A DNA stretch of 64,000 bases from Metabacillus sp. FJAT-52054 (GTDB lineage Bacteria; Bacillota; Bacilli; Bacillales; Bacillaceae): assembly GCF_037201815.1 (NCBI RefSeq), contig NZ_CP147407.1, forward strand, positions 558,001-622,000, written 5' to 3'. Position numbers and translations under genes: made by a program. Below are positions 8,906-17,555 of the stretch, in pieces; the first letter of the stretch is position 1; every line of letters starts with the position of its first letter. The notes beneath the pieces are model-generated. The model saw only the letters and a list, made by a program, of their open reading frames with translations. It ran no database searches and had not been told where the DNA came from.

Positions 8906-8935
8906 GGACCCTCGCTTTGGCGGGGGTTCTTTTTT
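8906..8935 (+). terminator. Terminator of the helicase gene
   Basis: 10-bp stem with G-T pairs (GGACCCTCGC/GCGGGGGTTC) followed by TTTTTT. Confidence 0.8.
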
Positions 8936-8989
8936 GTTTTGGTGGGGGGGCGGTGTGTGGTTGGAACTTTGATAAGGGCGGTGGCGTGC

Positions 8990-9534
8990 GGGTGTCTGAC
9001 CCGCACTCTGATAAAGGATTAAAGCTCCGGTACCTGGTCCGGTGAACGGTTGGGGCGCAAGGGATCGAGGAGAGCGGTCTCCATCCCCCGCTGCGGTGAA
9101 GAATGAGGGGACTGGCACGGTGCCAGTCCCGCGGTTCTGCATCAGACGAAAGCTCCGGCACCGCCTCTGCAAACGGCTGGGGCGCAAAGGGTTGAGACCC
9201 GCAGCCTGCGTCCCCTGCTGCTTTAAAGCAGAGCGGGTCAGGCGCGGATAAGCTATCTATTTATGCTCGCTATATTTGCCTTGCACTGACCCCCGTTCTG
9301 CTAAAGTACTAAACCTCCGTCCCCATTGCTTTTCAAGTCAACTGGGATAAGGGGTGGCGCGCTCTTTGTTTGTTCCCCCATCGCGTTACTATATGGAGGG
9401 TCAGTGCAATCCACTGACCCCCGTTTCACTACAGCACTAAACCTCCGTCCCCCCTTATCAAGGGCATTGCCAGGCAAGGGTTTGTCCGCTCTTTGCTCAT
9501 TCCCCCATCGCGGTGCAGTACTGGGGGTCAGTGC
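8990..9534. repeat. Four diverged copies of a ~127 bp palindrome-ended repeat
   Basis: Copies at about 8990-9118, 9120-9246, 9282-9408 and 9411-9534 share one order of blocks: a terminal stem (GACCCGC, GTCCCGCGG or TGACCCCCGT), a CTCCG block (aaagCTCCGg or aacCTCCGtcc), a GGG-rich block, a CCCC-C-TCGC or CCCCCGCTGC block, and the inverted stem. The stems pair within a copy (TGCACTGACCCCC with GGGGGTCAGTGCA) and between neighbours (GGGACTGGCAC-G-GTGCCAGTCCC across copies 1 and 2). No convincing ribosome site precedes the short reading frames crossing the block. It fills the gap between the yfmL-like gene and topB. Confidence 0.8.
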
Positions 9535-9665
9535 AAAGACATGTCATCCCCCGATTCCTTGCACCCGCCCTAATTTCTGATAAACTGTAAGAAGGCTATT
9601 TTCGCACGGATTTCTGCGATTTATATAAAGCAGGCAGGTTTTCCCTGCCTTGAAAGGATGTTGAC

Positions 9666-11831
9666 ATGAGTAAGACGGTTGTTTTGGCTGAGAAGCCATC
9701 AGTAGCAAGGGATATTGCACGCGTTCTGAAGGCGGAACGGAAGGGAAATGGTTTTTTGGAGGGCGGCCAGTTTATTGTGACGTGGGCGCTCGGACATTTA
9801 GTGACGCTTGCCGATCCGGAGGCGTATGACCAGAAGTATAAGTCTTGGGATTTGAATGAGCTTCCGATTATGCCGGATCATTTAAAGCTGACGGTTATTA
9901 AACAGAGCAGCAAGCAGTTTCATGCGGTGAAGGCTCTTTTGACACGCGGAGATGTGAAGGAAATTGTGATTGCAACGGATGCCGGGCGCGAAGGCGAGCT
10001 TGTTGCGCGCTGGATACTTGAGAAGGCGAAGGTCAATAAGCCGTTGAAGCGTTTGTGGATTTCATCCGTTACTGATCAGGCGATTCGCCAGGGATTTAAG
10101 AATCTGAAGGATGGCAAGGAGTATGAGTTCCTTTACCATTCAGCTGTTGCCCGATCGGAGGCCGATTGGTATGTCGGTATTAATGCTACGCGTGCGCTGA
10201 CGACGAAATTCAATGCACAGCTTTCCTGCGGCCGGGTTCAGACACCGACACTTGCGATGATTGCAAAGCGGGAAGAGGAAATCAGCCAATTTAAGCCGAA
10301 ACCATTTTATGGCCTTTCCGCTTCGACAAAGGATGGTCTTAAGCTGACTTGGAGAAACGGAAAAACTAATGAAACAAGAATGTTCGATTCAGAGCAGGCC
10401 GGCAATCTTCTGAAAAAGCTTCAAAATGAAGACGGTGTAATCAAGGAAGTTAAAAGAACGAAAAAGAAGAGCTTTGCACCGGCATTGTATGATTTAACCG
10501 AATTGCAGCGGGAGGCTTATAAACGTTTTGAGTACTCAGCAAAGCAGACGCTATCGATTATGCAAAAGCTTTATGAACAGCATAAGGCGGTCACATACCC
10601 CCGTACGGATTCCAGGTATTTGACCTCGGATATGGCAAGCACGCTGAAGGAACGCGTGAAAGCTGTTGAGGTTAAACCCTATGCTCCTTATGCGGCGGCT
10701 ATATTGAGAAAAGGGATTAAGGTGAGTAAAGCGTTTGTTGATGATACGAAGGTATCCGATCACCATGCGATTATTCCAACCGAGGAAACACCGCTTCAAT
10801 CCTCGCTGACGAGCCAGGAACGAAACATTTATGATTTGATTGTCAGACGGTTTTTAGCAGTTTTATCAGATCCTTACGAATACGAACAAACGTCCATTAC
10901 CGCTGTTATTGGCGGTGAGGAATTTACGGCGAGGGGCAACCGTGTTCTATCCCTGGGATGGAAGGAAGCAGCCGGAAAAGACCCGGATGAAGAGTCTGCT
11001 TCAGATGTGCCGCTTGTCAAAGAGGGAGACCGGATTAACCCGGTCATTTCTCAAACTTCAGGAGAAACGAAGCCTCCGGAACGGTTCAATGAAGGTACAC
11101 TTCTGTCGGCCATGGAAAACCCGGCGAAATTTATGGCTGGTGAAGACAAAGACCTGATTAAAACGATTGGTGAGACAGGCGGGCTGGGTACGGTGGCGAC
11201 CCGTGCTGATATTATCGAAAAGCTGTTCAGTTCTTTCGTCATTGAAAAGCGCGGCAAGGATCTGGCGGTTACATCGAAGGGCAAGCAGCTTCTCGGACTC
11301 GTTCCGGAAGAATTGAAGTCTCCGGTTCTGACGGCTGAGTGGGAACAGAAGCTCGCAGCCATCGCCAAGGGCAAGCTTCCTAAGGATACATTCATTTTAG
11401 AAATGAAAACATACGCAGGCCAGGTTGTTTCGGATATAAAAAACAGCGAGCAAAAGTTTAAGCATGATAACGTAACGGGAACTAAATGCCCGGATTGCGG
11501 CAAGCTGATGCTTGAAGTGAAGGGCAAAAAAGGCAAAATGCTTGTATGTCAGGACCGTGAGTGCGGAAACAGGAAAAACATTTCCAAGACGACAAATGCC
11601 CGCTGCCCGAAATGCCACAAACGCCTTGAACTCCGCGGTGAAGGGGAAGGACAGATGTTTACGTGTTCATGCGGACACCGTGAAAAACTCTCTGCCTTCA
11701 ATGAGCGCAAAGGCAAAGAGAAGAATCAGAAGGTATCCAAAAAAGAAGTGGCGAATTATATGAAAAAGCAGGATGATGATTTTTCCAACAATGCTTTAGC
11801 GGATGCACTGGCAAAGCTGAAGCTCAAATAA
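9666..11831 (+). CDS. topB: DNA topoisomerase III
   Basis: 721 aa, the usual length for Bacillus TopB. The N-terminal Toprim domain (about 1-140) has the acidic motif ATDAGREGE. The type IA core follows, with the catalytic tyrosine near residue 310 in VTYPRTDSRYL. The C-terminus carries cysteine-rich zinc-ribbon elements (KCPDCGKLM, CQDRECGNRKN, RCPKCHKRLE, CSCGH). The enzyme relaxes and decatenates DNA through single-strand passage. It is followed 20 nt later by an ABC-F gene, so the two may be cotranscribed. Confidence 0.96.
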   Translation: MSKTVVLAEKPSVARDIARVLKAERKGNGFLEGGQFIVTWALGHLVTLADPEAYDQKYKSWDLNELPIMPDHLKLTVIKQSSKQFHAVKALLTRGDVKEIVIATDAGREGELVARWILEKAKVNKPLKRLWISSVTDQAIRQGFKNLKDGKEYEFLYHSAVARSEADWYVGINATRALTTKFNAQLSCGRVQTPTLAMIAKREEEISQFKPKPFYGLSASTKDGLKLTWRNGKTNETRMFDSEQAGNLLKKLQNEDGVIKEVKRTKKKSFAPALYDLTELQREAYKRFEYSAKQTLSIMQKLYEQHKAVTYPRTDSRYLTSDMASTLKERVKAVEVKPYAPYAAAILRKGIKVSKAFVDDTKVSDHHAIIPTEETPLQSSLTSQERNIYDLIVRRFLAVLSDPYEYEQTSITAVIGGEEFTARGNRVLSLGWKEAAGKDPDEESASDVPLVKEGDRINPVISQTSGETKPPERFNEGTLLSAMENPAKFMAGEDKDLIKTIGETGGLGTVATRADIIEKLFSSFVIEKRGKDLAVTSKGKQLLGLVPEELKSPVLTAEWEQKLAAIAKGKLPKDTFILEMKTYAGQVVSDIKNSEQKFKHDNVTGTKCPDCGKLMLEVKGKKGKMLVCQDRECGNRKNISKTTNARCPKCHKRLELRGEGEGQMFTCSCGHREKLSAFNERKGKEKNQKVSKKEVANYMKKQDDDFSNNALADALAKLKLK

Positions 11832-11851
11832 AATCCAAAGGTTGATCATGT

Positions 11852-13747
11852 ATGAGTATGTTATCGGTTGAAAATTTATATAAAACATATGGGGAAAAGG
11901 TGCTCTTTGATCACCTTTCTTTCTCTATATCTGAAAAGCACCGCATCGGTCTGATTGGTGTAAATGGAACAGGTAAATCAACACTGCTTAAATATTTGGC
12001 AGGTTTAGAGACGGCTGAGTCCGGTACCATGACGCACGCGAATCAATTTCATATAGAATATTTGCCGCAGCAATCGGATTTGAACGAGGAATTAACTGTT
12101 CTCGACCAGATTTATTACGGAGAGGCAGCGATCATGAAAGGGATGAGGGACTACGAAAAAGCCCTCGCTTCTCTTGAAGAGAATCCGGCAGATGAAAAGA
12201 AGCAGGCAGCTCTCATGGCTATGCAGCAAAAGGTGGATGAACTGAATGCCTGGGATGCGATTACAACGGCCAAAACGGTTCTGACCCGTCTTGGCGTTAC
12301 AAGCTTTACGAAAAAAATCAGCGAGCTTTCCGGCGGCCAGAAAAAACGGGTAGCCATTGCAAAGGCACTCATTCAGCCTGCAAATCTTCTTATTTTGGAT
12401 GAACCGACGAACCATCTTGATCAGGATACGATTGAATGGCTGGAGGCTTTTCTTGCGCAGTATAAAGGAGCGTTTATTGTCGTAACCCATGACCGGTACT
12501 TCCTTAACCGGGTCACGAATCAAATTTTCGAGCTTGATAAAGGTCAGCTTTATACGTATGAAGGGAACTATGAAATGTTCCTTGAGAAAAAGGCGGAGCG
12601 TGAAGAGCTTGCTGTCCAGAGCGAGGCAAAGCATCACAATACATTAAGACGCGAGCTTGCCTGGCTGCGCCGCGGTGCAAAGGCGCGAACGACGAAGCAA
12701 AAAGCGCGCATTCAGCGTGTCGAAGATATGAAAGAGCAGAAATTCGACAACACGAAGCATGATCTGCAATTTGCTTTAGGCAGCGTAAGGCTCGGCAAAA
12801 AGGTGATGGAACTGACCGATGTCAGCAAACGGTTTGCCGATCTGCAGCTTGTTCAGGATTTCAGTTATCTTGTTGTACCAGGTGATCGCCTTGGCCTGAT
12901 TGGACCGAATGGAAGCGGGAAAACAACCCTGCTGAATATGCTTGCAGGCAGAATCGAGCCAGATAGCGGAACGATAGAGGTTGGGGAAACCGTCAAAATT
13001 GGGTATTACACACAGGATCATTCCGATATGGACGAGAACTTGAGGATGATTGATTATATCAAGGAAACAGCTGAAATTGTTCATACGATAGACGGAACAT
13101 CCATTACAGCGGAACAGATGCTTGAACGCTTTTTATTTCCGCGATCGATGCAGTTTACCTACATCCGCAAGCTCTCAGGAGGAGAACGCCGGCGTCTTTA
13201 CCTATTGAATGTACTGATGCAGGAACCGAATGTTTTATTCCTGGATGAACCGACGAATGATCTGGATACACAGACACTCAGTGTGCTGGAGGAGTATCTT
13301 GATCATTTCCCTGGAGTTGTCATCACCGTATCCCATGACCGGTACTTCCTGGATCGTGTCATCGATCAGCTGTTTGTCTTTAAAGGTCAGGGGAATATTG
13401 AGCGTTTCTATGGCAATTACACTGAATATATGGAGGAGCGTAAAAAGCAGACGGCCGCAAAGAAAGAGTTAAAAGCCGCTGAACCTCCTCAGGCTGTGAA
13501 AGAGACAAGAAAAAAACTCTCCTATAAAGAGCAGCAGGAATGGAATGGGCTTGAAGATCAAATCGCAGCTCTTGAAGAAAAGCTTTCAGAACTTCAGGCA
13601 AACATTGATGGGGCTGGAAGTGATTTTGGCAAAATTCAAAAGCTTATGGAGGAGCAGAAGGCAGCAGAAGAGAGGCTCGAATACTCTATGCAGCGCTGGG
13701 AAGAGCTCTCTCTCATTCTTGAAGAAATTGAACAGGCTAAATCATAA
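11852..13747 (+). CDS. yfmR: ABC-F ATPase (YfmR/Uup-like)
   Basis: 631 aa soluble protein with two ABC ATPase cassettes: Walker A GVNGTGKST and GPNGSGKTT, signatures LSGGQKKR and LSGGERRR, Walker B LLILDEPTNHLD and LFLDEPTNDLD. The linker between cassettes is basic and Arg-rich (WLRRGAKARTTKQKARIQR), and the last about 80 residues form a coiled coil, the Uup/YfmR architecture. Such proteins bind the ribosomal E-site and rescue stalled translation; YfmR has been linked to polyproline stalling alongside EF-P. No transmembrane partner is present, consistent with a translation factor. Confidence 0.92.
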   Translation: MSMLSVENLYKTYGEKVLFDHLSFSISEKHRIGLIGVNGTGKSTLLKYLAGLETAESGTMTHANQFHIEYLPQQSDLNEELTVLDQIYYGEAAIMKGMRDYEKALASLEENPADEKKQAALMAMQQKVDELNAWDAITTAKTVLTRLGVTSFTKKISELSGGQKKRVAIAKALIQPANLLILDEPTNHLDQDTIEWLEAFLAQYKGAFIVVTHDRYFLNRVTNQIFELDKGQLYTYEGNYEMFLEKKAEREELAVQSEAKHHNTLRRELAWLRRGAKARTTKQKARIQRVEDMKEQKFDNTKHDLQFALGSVRLGKKVMELTDVSKRFADLQLVQDFSYLVVPGDRLGLIGPNGSGKTTLLNMLAGRIEPDSGTIEVGETVKIGYYTQDHSDMDENLRMIDYIKETAEIVHTIDGTSITAEQMLERFLFPRSMQFTYIRKLSGGERRRLYLLNVLMQEPNVLFLDEPTNDLDTQTLSVLEEYLDHFPGVVITVSHDRYFLDRVIDQLFVFKGQGNIERFYGNYTEYMEERKKQTAAKKELKAAEPPQAVKETRKKLSYKEQQEWNGLEDQIAALEEKLSELQANIDGAGSDFGKIQKLMEEQKAAEERLEYSMQRWEELSLILEEIEQAKS

Positions 13748-13756
13748 GAAAAGATA

Positions 13757-13786
13757 GGCCGCCGTTCCCGTTACGGCGGTTTTTTC
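13757..13786 (+). terminator. Terminator of the yfmR-like gene
   Basis: CCGCCGT/ACGGCGG stem followed by TTTTTT. Confidence 0.88.
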
Positions 13787-13927
13787 ATCGTTTTAATTCA
13801 GTTTCTCACGAAAAAATGGTATCATTTTAAAACGTCAAAGATAAATTTACCAGCCCCTTTCGTTCGTTATTTCTTGGGAAAGGTGGTAGGGTAGTATTCA
13901 GAGAATCTACCAGTTAGGGGTGAAACG

Positions 13928-14587
13928 ATGAATCCTCCTGAAAAATTGGCACGGTTTCTGCTTGAAGGAGACCATGAATCCTCATGGGAAACGGTGCAGA
14001 TTCACATTCGTGAAGGAGCGACTACACTGGCTCTGTTTGAGGACGTTTTAACCAAATCGATGCAGCATGTAGGAGTACTTTGGGAGAATAATGAGATTAC
14101 TGTAGCAGATGAGCATCTCGCTACTTCAACCTGTGATTATATCCTTTCAAAATATCAGCATTATATGAGAGAAAACAAGCCGGTTCCGGAAACCGGTAAG
14201 AAGGCCATGTTTTTATGCGTACAGGATGAAGATCATTATATTGGCTTGAAAATGGTTCATATTCTTTTTGAGGAAAACGGCTGGCAGACGAAATTCATGG
14301 GTCCGAATCTTCCTCTTGAATTTGCGTTATCTGCTGCGGAAAAATGGAAGCCGGAAGTCATTGGGCTATCTTTCAGCTTAAATTACCGAGCCGGTCAGCT
14401 GAAGGAGTATATCAGCAGGCTTGAGTCTATTGAAACCAATCCGATTGTCCTTCTTGGGGGCAGGCTTCTCCTTACCCATGACTTTACCCAATTTGGCTCT
14501 GAGAAAACGAGGTTTATTCCTACCTTGACCCAGCTTGCTGAATGGTTCGATTTAGAGCGCTCCGGAGGAACCCGATTTGTCAAATAG
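13928..14587 (+). CDS. Cobalamin-binding sensor with CarH-type photoreceptor signature
   Basis: 219 aa. The N-terminal four-helix B12-cap domain (about 1-85) contains W52-x9-E62-H63, the adenosyl-cap motif of CarH-type light sensors. The C-terminal Rossmann B12-binding domain (about 92-195) contains E101-x-H103-x-x-G106, 41 residues, S148-x-S150, 26 residues, G177-G178, the canonical base-off/His-on spacing. H103 should be the lower ligand of cobalt. There is no MerR or other DNA-binding domain, unlike CarH/LitR. The gene has AGGGGTGA before its ATG and overlaps the PAS-STAS gene by 11 nt, so the partner protein probably carries the signal. Light sensing is inferred from the motifs; binding of B12 is near certain. 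Confidence 0.9.
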   Translation: MNPPEKLARFLLEGDHESSWETVQIHIREGATTLALFEDVLTKSMQHVGVLWENNEITVADEHLATSTCDYILSKYQHYMRENKPVPETGKKAMFLCVQDEDHYIGLKMVHILFEENGWQTKFMGPNLPLEFALSAAEKWKPEVIGLSFSLNYRAGQLKEYISRLESIETNPIVLLGGRLLLTHDFTQFGSEKTRFIPTLTQLAEWFDLERSGGTRFVK

Positions 14588-15335
14588 CCGACACATGCCC
14601 ATACCTTATTTCAAAATAAATCGGCAGTTTGAGATCCTTGAATTTTCTGAGGAAGCAAGGGATCTTTTTTCATTCCGGGAAGGCTCATCGTTTCTGGAAC
14701 TTACCGATAGCGGGAGCCGGACAAAGGCTGAAAAATTCCTTTCGGGGGAAGGGAAGATGGAGACAGAGCTTGCGTTGATGACGAAGCGGGAGTCTGCTGC
14801 AACCTTTAAGATTTCCGTAAAGTGGGCTGGCGAGGCGGGACATCTCATCTGTACAGGCCAGGACCGTCATATGGAAGAGCTTCTTTCAAAAATCAGCCAC
14901 CAGCAAAGGCGTTTGGCGGAAACCGATTTGGAACTGCTTTTTCAAAAAGAAGCACTCGAACAATTATTGGATAAAATTACTGAGTTATCAGGCCCGGCTA
15001 TCACTCTTACGTCTAAGCTTGTGCTCGTGCCGCTCTTTGGTAACCTGGACGAAAATCTCATAAACAGGAATCGGACAAGGCTATTGAACAGCATGCATGA
15101 ACAAGACTATGAGCATGCGATTTTCGATTTCCACGGAATTGGAGTATTAAATGGAGATGGATTGATGGAGCTTGGAAAACTTATAGCCGAATTCAGACTT
15201 ATGGGCGTGGAGGCTGTATTTACAGGACTCACCCCCGCCCATGTAAAGGCGATGAACCAATCAGGAGCAGCTCTGGATGTTCAGTCTGTCAGTACCTTGC
15301 CAAGAGCCATTCAGTCATACTTTTCTGTAAAGTAG
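14577..15335 (+). CDS. PAS-STAS protein (RsbR-like), partner of the B12 sensor
   Basis: 252 aa starting at TTG (14577), chosen because GGAGG lies 8 nt upstream; the next in-frame ATG is too distant. A PAS-like domain occupies about 8-95 (YFKINRQFEILEFSEEA), a helical linker 98-138, and a STAS domain about 140-250. The STAS part resembles stressosome RsbR proteins (AIFDFHGIGVLNGDG; GLTPAHVKAMNQSGAALD). At the positions equivalent to RsbR Thr171 and Thr205 it has Gly193 and Ala225 by my alignment, so kinase RsbT-type phosphorylation looks impossible. The overlap with the B12 gene implies stoichiometric partnership. Confidence 0.85.
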   Translation: MSNSRHMPIPYFKINRQFEILEFSEEARDLFSFREGSSFLELTDSGSRTKAEKFLSGEGKMETELALMTKRESAATFKISVKWAGEAGHLICTGQDRHMEELLSKISHQQRRLAETDLELLFQKEALEQLLDKITELSGPAITLTSKLVLVPLFGNLDENLINRNRTRLLNSMHEQDYEHAIFDFHGIGVLNGDGLMELGKLIAEFRLMGVEAVFTGLTPAHVKAMNQSGAALDVQSVSTLPRAIQSYFSVK

Positions 15336-15368
15336 AAACCCCATGGGCTTTATGCCAATGGGGTTTGC
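15336..15368 (+). terminator. Terminator of the B12/PAS-STAS operon
   Basis: AAACCCCAT/ATGGGGTTT stem starting directly after the stop codon; the T-run is weak (TTTGCTT). Confidence 0.65.
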
Positions 15369-15391
15369 TTGTATGGAGGAGCGGTTTCACC

Positions 15392-15628
15392 CTAGGAACA
15401 GCTTGCAACCGCTTGTTTCATATCCTTCTCTCTTATTAATACATTTTTATTATTGTCGACCTTATAGTCGATTTTTTCGCTATTTAAACATTCCAAAAGA
15501 GATTTCCTCAATTCATCGCTGTTGTTTTCGTGGTTTGCAAAAACAGAGTAATCATTGTCCGTTTGACTGCAGCCTGCCATTAATGTGAATAAAATAATGG
15601 TGCAAATTGTTTTTCTGACGCTTCTCAT
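15392..15628 (-). CDS. Small lipoprotein, unrecognised
   Basis: 78 aa from the ATG preceded by AAAGGAGG. A signal peptide with lipobox LMAGC (cysteine about residue 19) predicts lipidation and anchoring outside the membrane. The mature part is short and charged (TDNDYSVFANHENNSDELRKS) and ends AVASCS. An upstream in-frame extension is excluded because it would run through the terminator of the yfmM-like gene. It is convergent with the PAS-STAS gene. No family recognised. Confidence 0.65.
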   Translation of the reverse strand: MRSVRKTICTIILFTLMAGCSQTDNDYSVFANHENNSDELRKSLLECLNSEKIDYKVDNNKNVLIREKDMKQAVASCS

Positions 15629-15663
15629 CCAGTTGTCTTCCTCCTTTAGTAAATATTTATTAA

Positions 15664-15696
15664 GCAAAAAACCGGGAAACATTTCGCCTCCCGGTT
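15664..15696 (-). terminator. Terminator of the yfmM-like gene
   Basis: AACCGGGA/TCCCGGTT stem followed on the minus strand by TTTTTTGC. Confidence 0.85.
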
Positions 15697-15706
15697 CTTT
15701 TCACGT

Positions 15707-17263
15707 TTAAAATACCTTCGTTGTCCAGCTCTCACAATTCCATACTTCGGTAGCAAGGCCCTGATAGAATTCAGGTTCATGGGAAATCATGAGGATGCTG
15801 CCTTTATAAGCATTCAATGCACGTTTTAATTCTTCTTTAGCATCGACGTCCAGGTGGTTTGTCGGCTCATCGAGAACGAGCAGATTGCTTTCATTGTTCA
15901 TTAATTTGCAGAAGCGCACCTTTGCTTTCTCGCCTCCGCTAAGCACTTCAATTTTGCTTTCGATGTGCTTCGTTGTCAGGCCGCATTTGGCGAGGGCCGC
16001 GCGAACCTCGGCTTGAGTAAGGGAAGGGAATTCGTTCCAGACTTCCTCGATACAAGTATTGTAGTTGCTTGTTTTTACTTCTTGCTCAAAATAGCCGATG
16101 TTCAGGTAATCGCCTCGCTCCACTTCTCCTGAGATCGGTTTGATTTCTCCGAGGATACTGCGCAGAAGCGTTGTTTTCCCGATGCCGTTTGCTCCGACAA
16201 GCGCAATTTTCTGACCGCGTTCCATACGGAGGTCAAGCGGTCTCGACAGCGGTTCATTATAGCCAATTACAAGGTTTTTCGTTTCGAAAATCACTCTGCC
16301 TGCTGCACGTGATTCTTTAAAGTTAAATTGCGGCTTAGGCTTTTCTGCGGCAAGCTCAATAACGTCCATCTTATCCAGCTTTTTCTGGCGGGACATCGCC
16401 ATGTTGCGGGTCGAGACGCGTGCTTTATTACGGGCGACAAAGTCTTTCAGATCCGCAATCTCAGCCTGCTGCTTTTTGAAAGCAGATTCCAGCTGCTGTT
16501 TTTTAACTTCATGAATTTTCATGAAGTTATCATAATCGCCTACATAGCGGTTTAATTGCTGATTTTCCATATGATAGATCAGGTTGATGACGCTATTTAA
16601 GAAAGGAATATCATGCGAAATTAAAATAAACGCATTTTCATATTCCTGTAAATATCGCTTCAGCCACTCAATGTGCTGCTCATCCAAATAGTTCGTAGGC
16701 TCGTCCAGTAAGAGGATGTCAGGCTTTTCTAATAGAAGCTTGGCCAGAAGGACCTTAGTGCGCTGTCCGCCGCTCAAATCCTGAACCTCGCGCTCAAGAC
16801 CGATATCTGTCAGTCCAAGACCGCGGGCGACTTCTTCTACCTTTGAATCAATGACATAAAAGTCGTTGTTTGTCAGAGTATCCTGAAGAACGCCGACTTC
16901 TTCAAGAAGCTTTTCCAATTCCTCAGGAGAGGCGCTTCCCATTTTGTCATAAATACCGTTCATTTCTGCTTCAACATCAAATAGATACTGAAATGCCCCT
17001 TGGAGTACCTGGCGCATCGTCTGGCCCTGTGCCAAATTCGTATGCTGGTCCAAATAGCCAACGCGGACTTTTTTAGACCATTCCACTTTTCCTTCATCCG
17101 GTTCAAGCTTGCCGGTGATGATGTTCATGAATGTTGATTTTCCTTCACCGTTCGCACCAATCAGACCGATATGCTCGCCTTTTAAAAGACGGAAGGATAC
17201 GTCATTGAATATGGCCCGGTCACCAAAACCGTGGCTGAGATCTTTTACTGATAATACGCTCAT
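15707..17263 (-). CDS. yfmM: ABC-F ATPase (YfmM-like)
   Basis: 518 aa from the ATG at 17263 (AAAGGTG 6 nt upstream), the same length as I recall for B. subtilis YfmM. Two ABC cassettes: Walker A GANGEGKST and GANGIGKTT, signatures LSGGQRTK and LSGGEKAK, Walker B ILLLDEPTNYLD and LLVLDEPTNHLD. The interdomain linker (about 240-310) is helical and rich in K/Q/A. It has no C-terminal coiled coil, which separates it from the YfmR-type paralogue located 2 kb away. ABC-F proteins of this kind act on ribosomes in translation quality control or antibiotic protection; a specific role is not known to me. Confidence 0.9.
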   Translation of the reverse strand: MSVLSVKDLSHGFGDRAIFNDVSFRLLKGEHIGLIGANGEGKSTFMNIITGKLEPDEGKVEWSKKVRVGYLDQHTNLAQGQTMRQVLQGAFQYLFDVEAEMNGIYDKMGSASPEELEKLLEEVGVLQDTLTNNDFYVIDSKVEEVARGLGLTDIGLEREVQDLSGGQRTKVLLAKLLLEKPDILLLDEPTNYLDEQHIEWLKRYLQEYENAFILISHDIPFLNSVINLIYHMENQQLNRYVGDYDNFMKIHEVKKQQLESAFKKQQAEIADLKDFVARNKARVSTRNMAMSRQKKLDKMDVIELAAEKPKPQFNFKESRAAGRVIFETKNLVIGYNEPLSRPLDLRMERGQKIALVGANGIGKTTLLRSILGEIKPISGEVERGDYLNIGYFEQEVKTSNYNTCIEEVWNEFPSLTQAEVRAALAKCGLTTKHIESKIEVLSGGEKAKVRFCKLMNNESNLLVLDEPTNHLDVDAKEELKRALNAYKGSILMISHEPEFYQGLATEVWNCESWTTKVF

Positions 17264-17555
17264 CGTATACACCTTTTCCTTTTATATATAAATGGTTTTT
17301 CATTTAAGCTCACCCCCCGATTATATCGAACAAGCCCGGTTAGGGAAAGGGAGAGGAGGAAGAAAAGCATGAGAATTTCCGCAAAGAATAAAAGGGAATA
17401 CTGGGTTATTTTGATTATTTCCCGGGAAAAATTGTGTCAAAAACCCAGATCTGAACGCATAATTAGGGGATTCAAGAAGATATTGAGCCGGTAATAGTAC
17501 CTCCTCCTTCTATTTCCTGATACATTTAGATAAAAAGCCTGAAAGGGGACAAAAG

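Noticed and set aside
9042..9580. Short frames in the repeat block before topB
   Set aside because: They follow the repeated, structured DNA and change between copies.
13787..13927. B12 riboswitch or sigma-B promoter before the B12 sensor gene
   Set aside because: Too short for a cobalamin riboswitch and GGGAAA has no matching -35 at the right distance.
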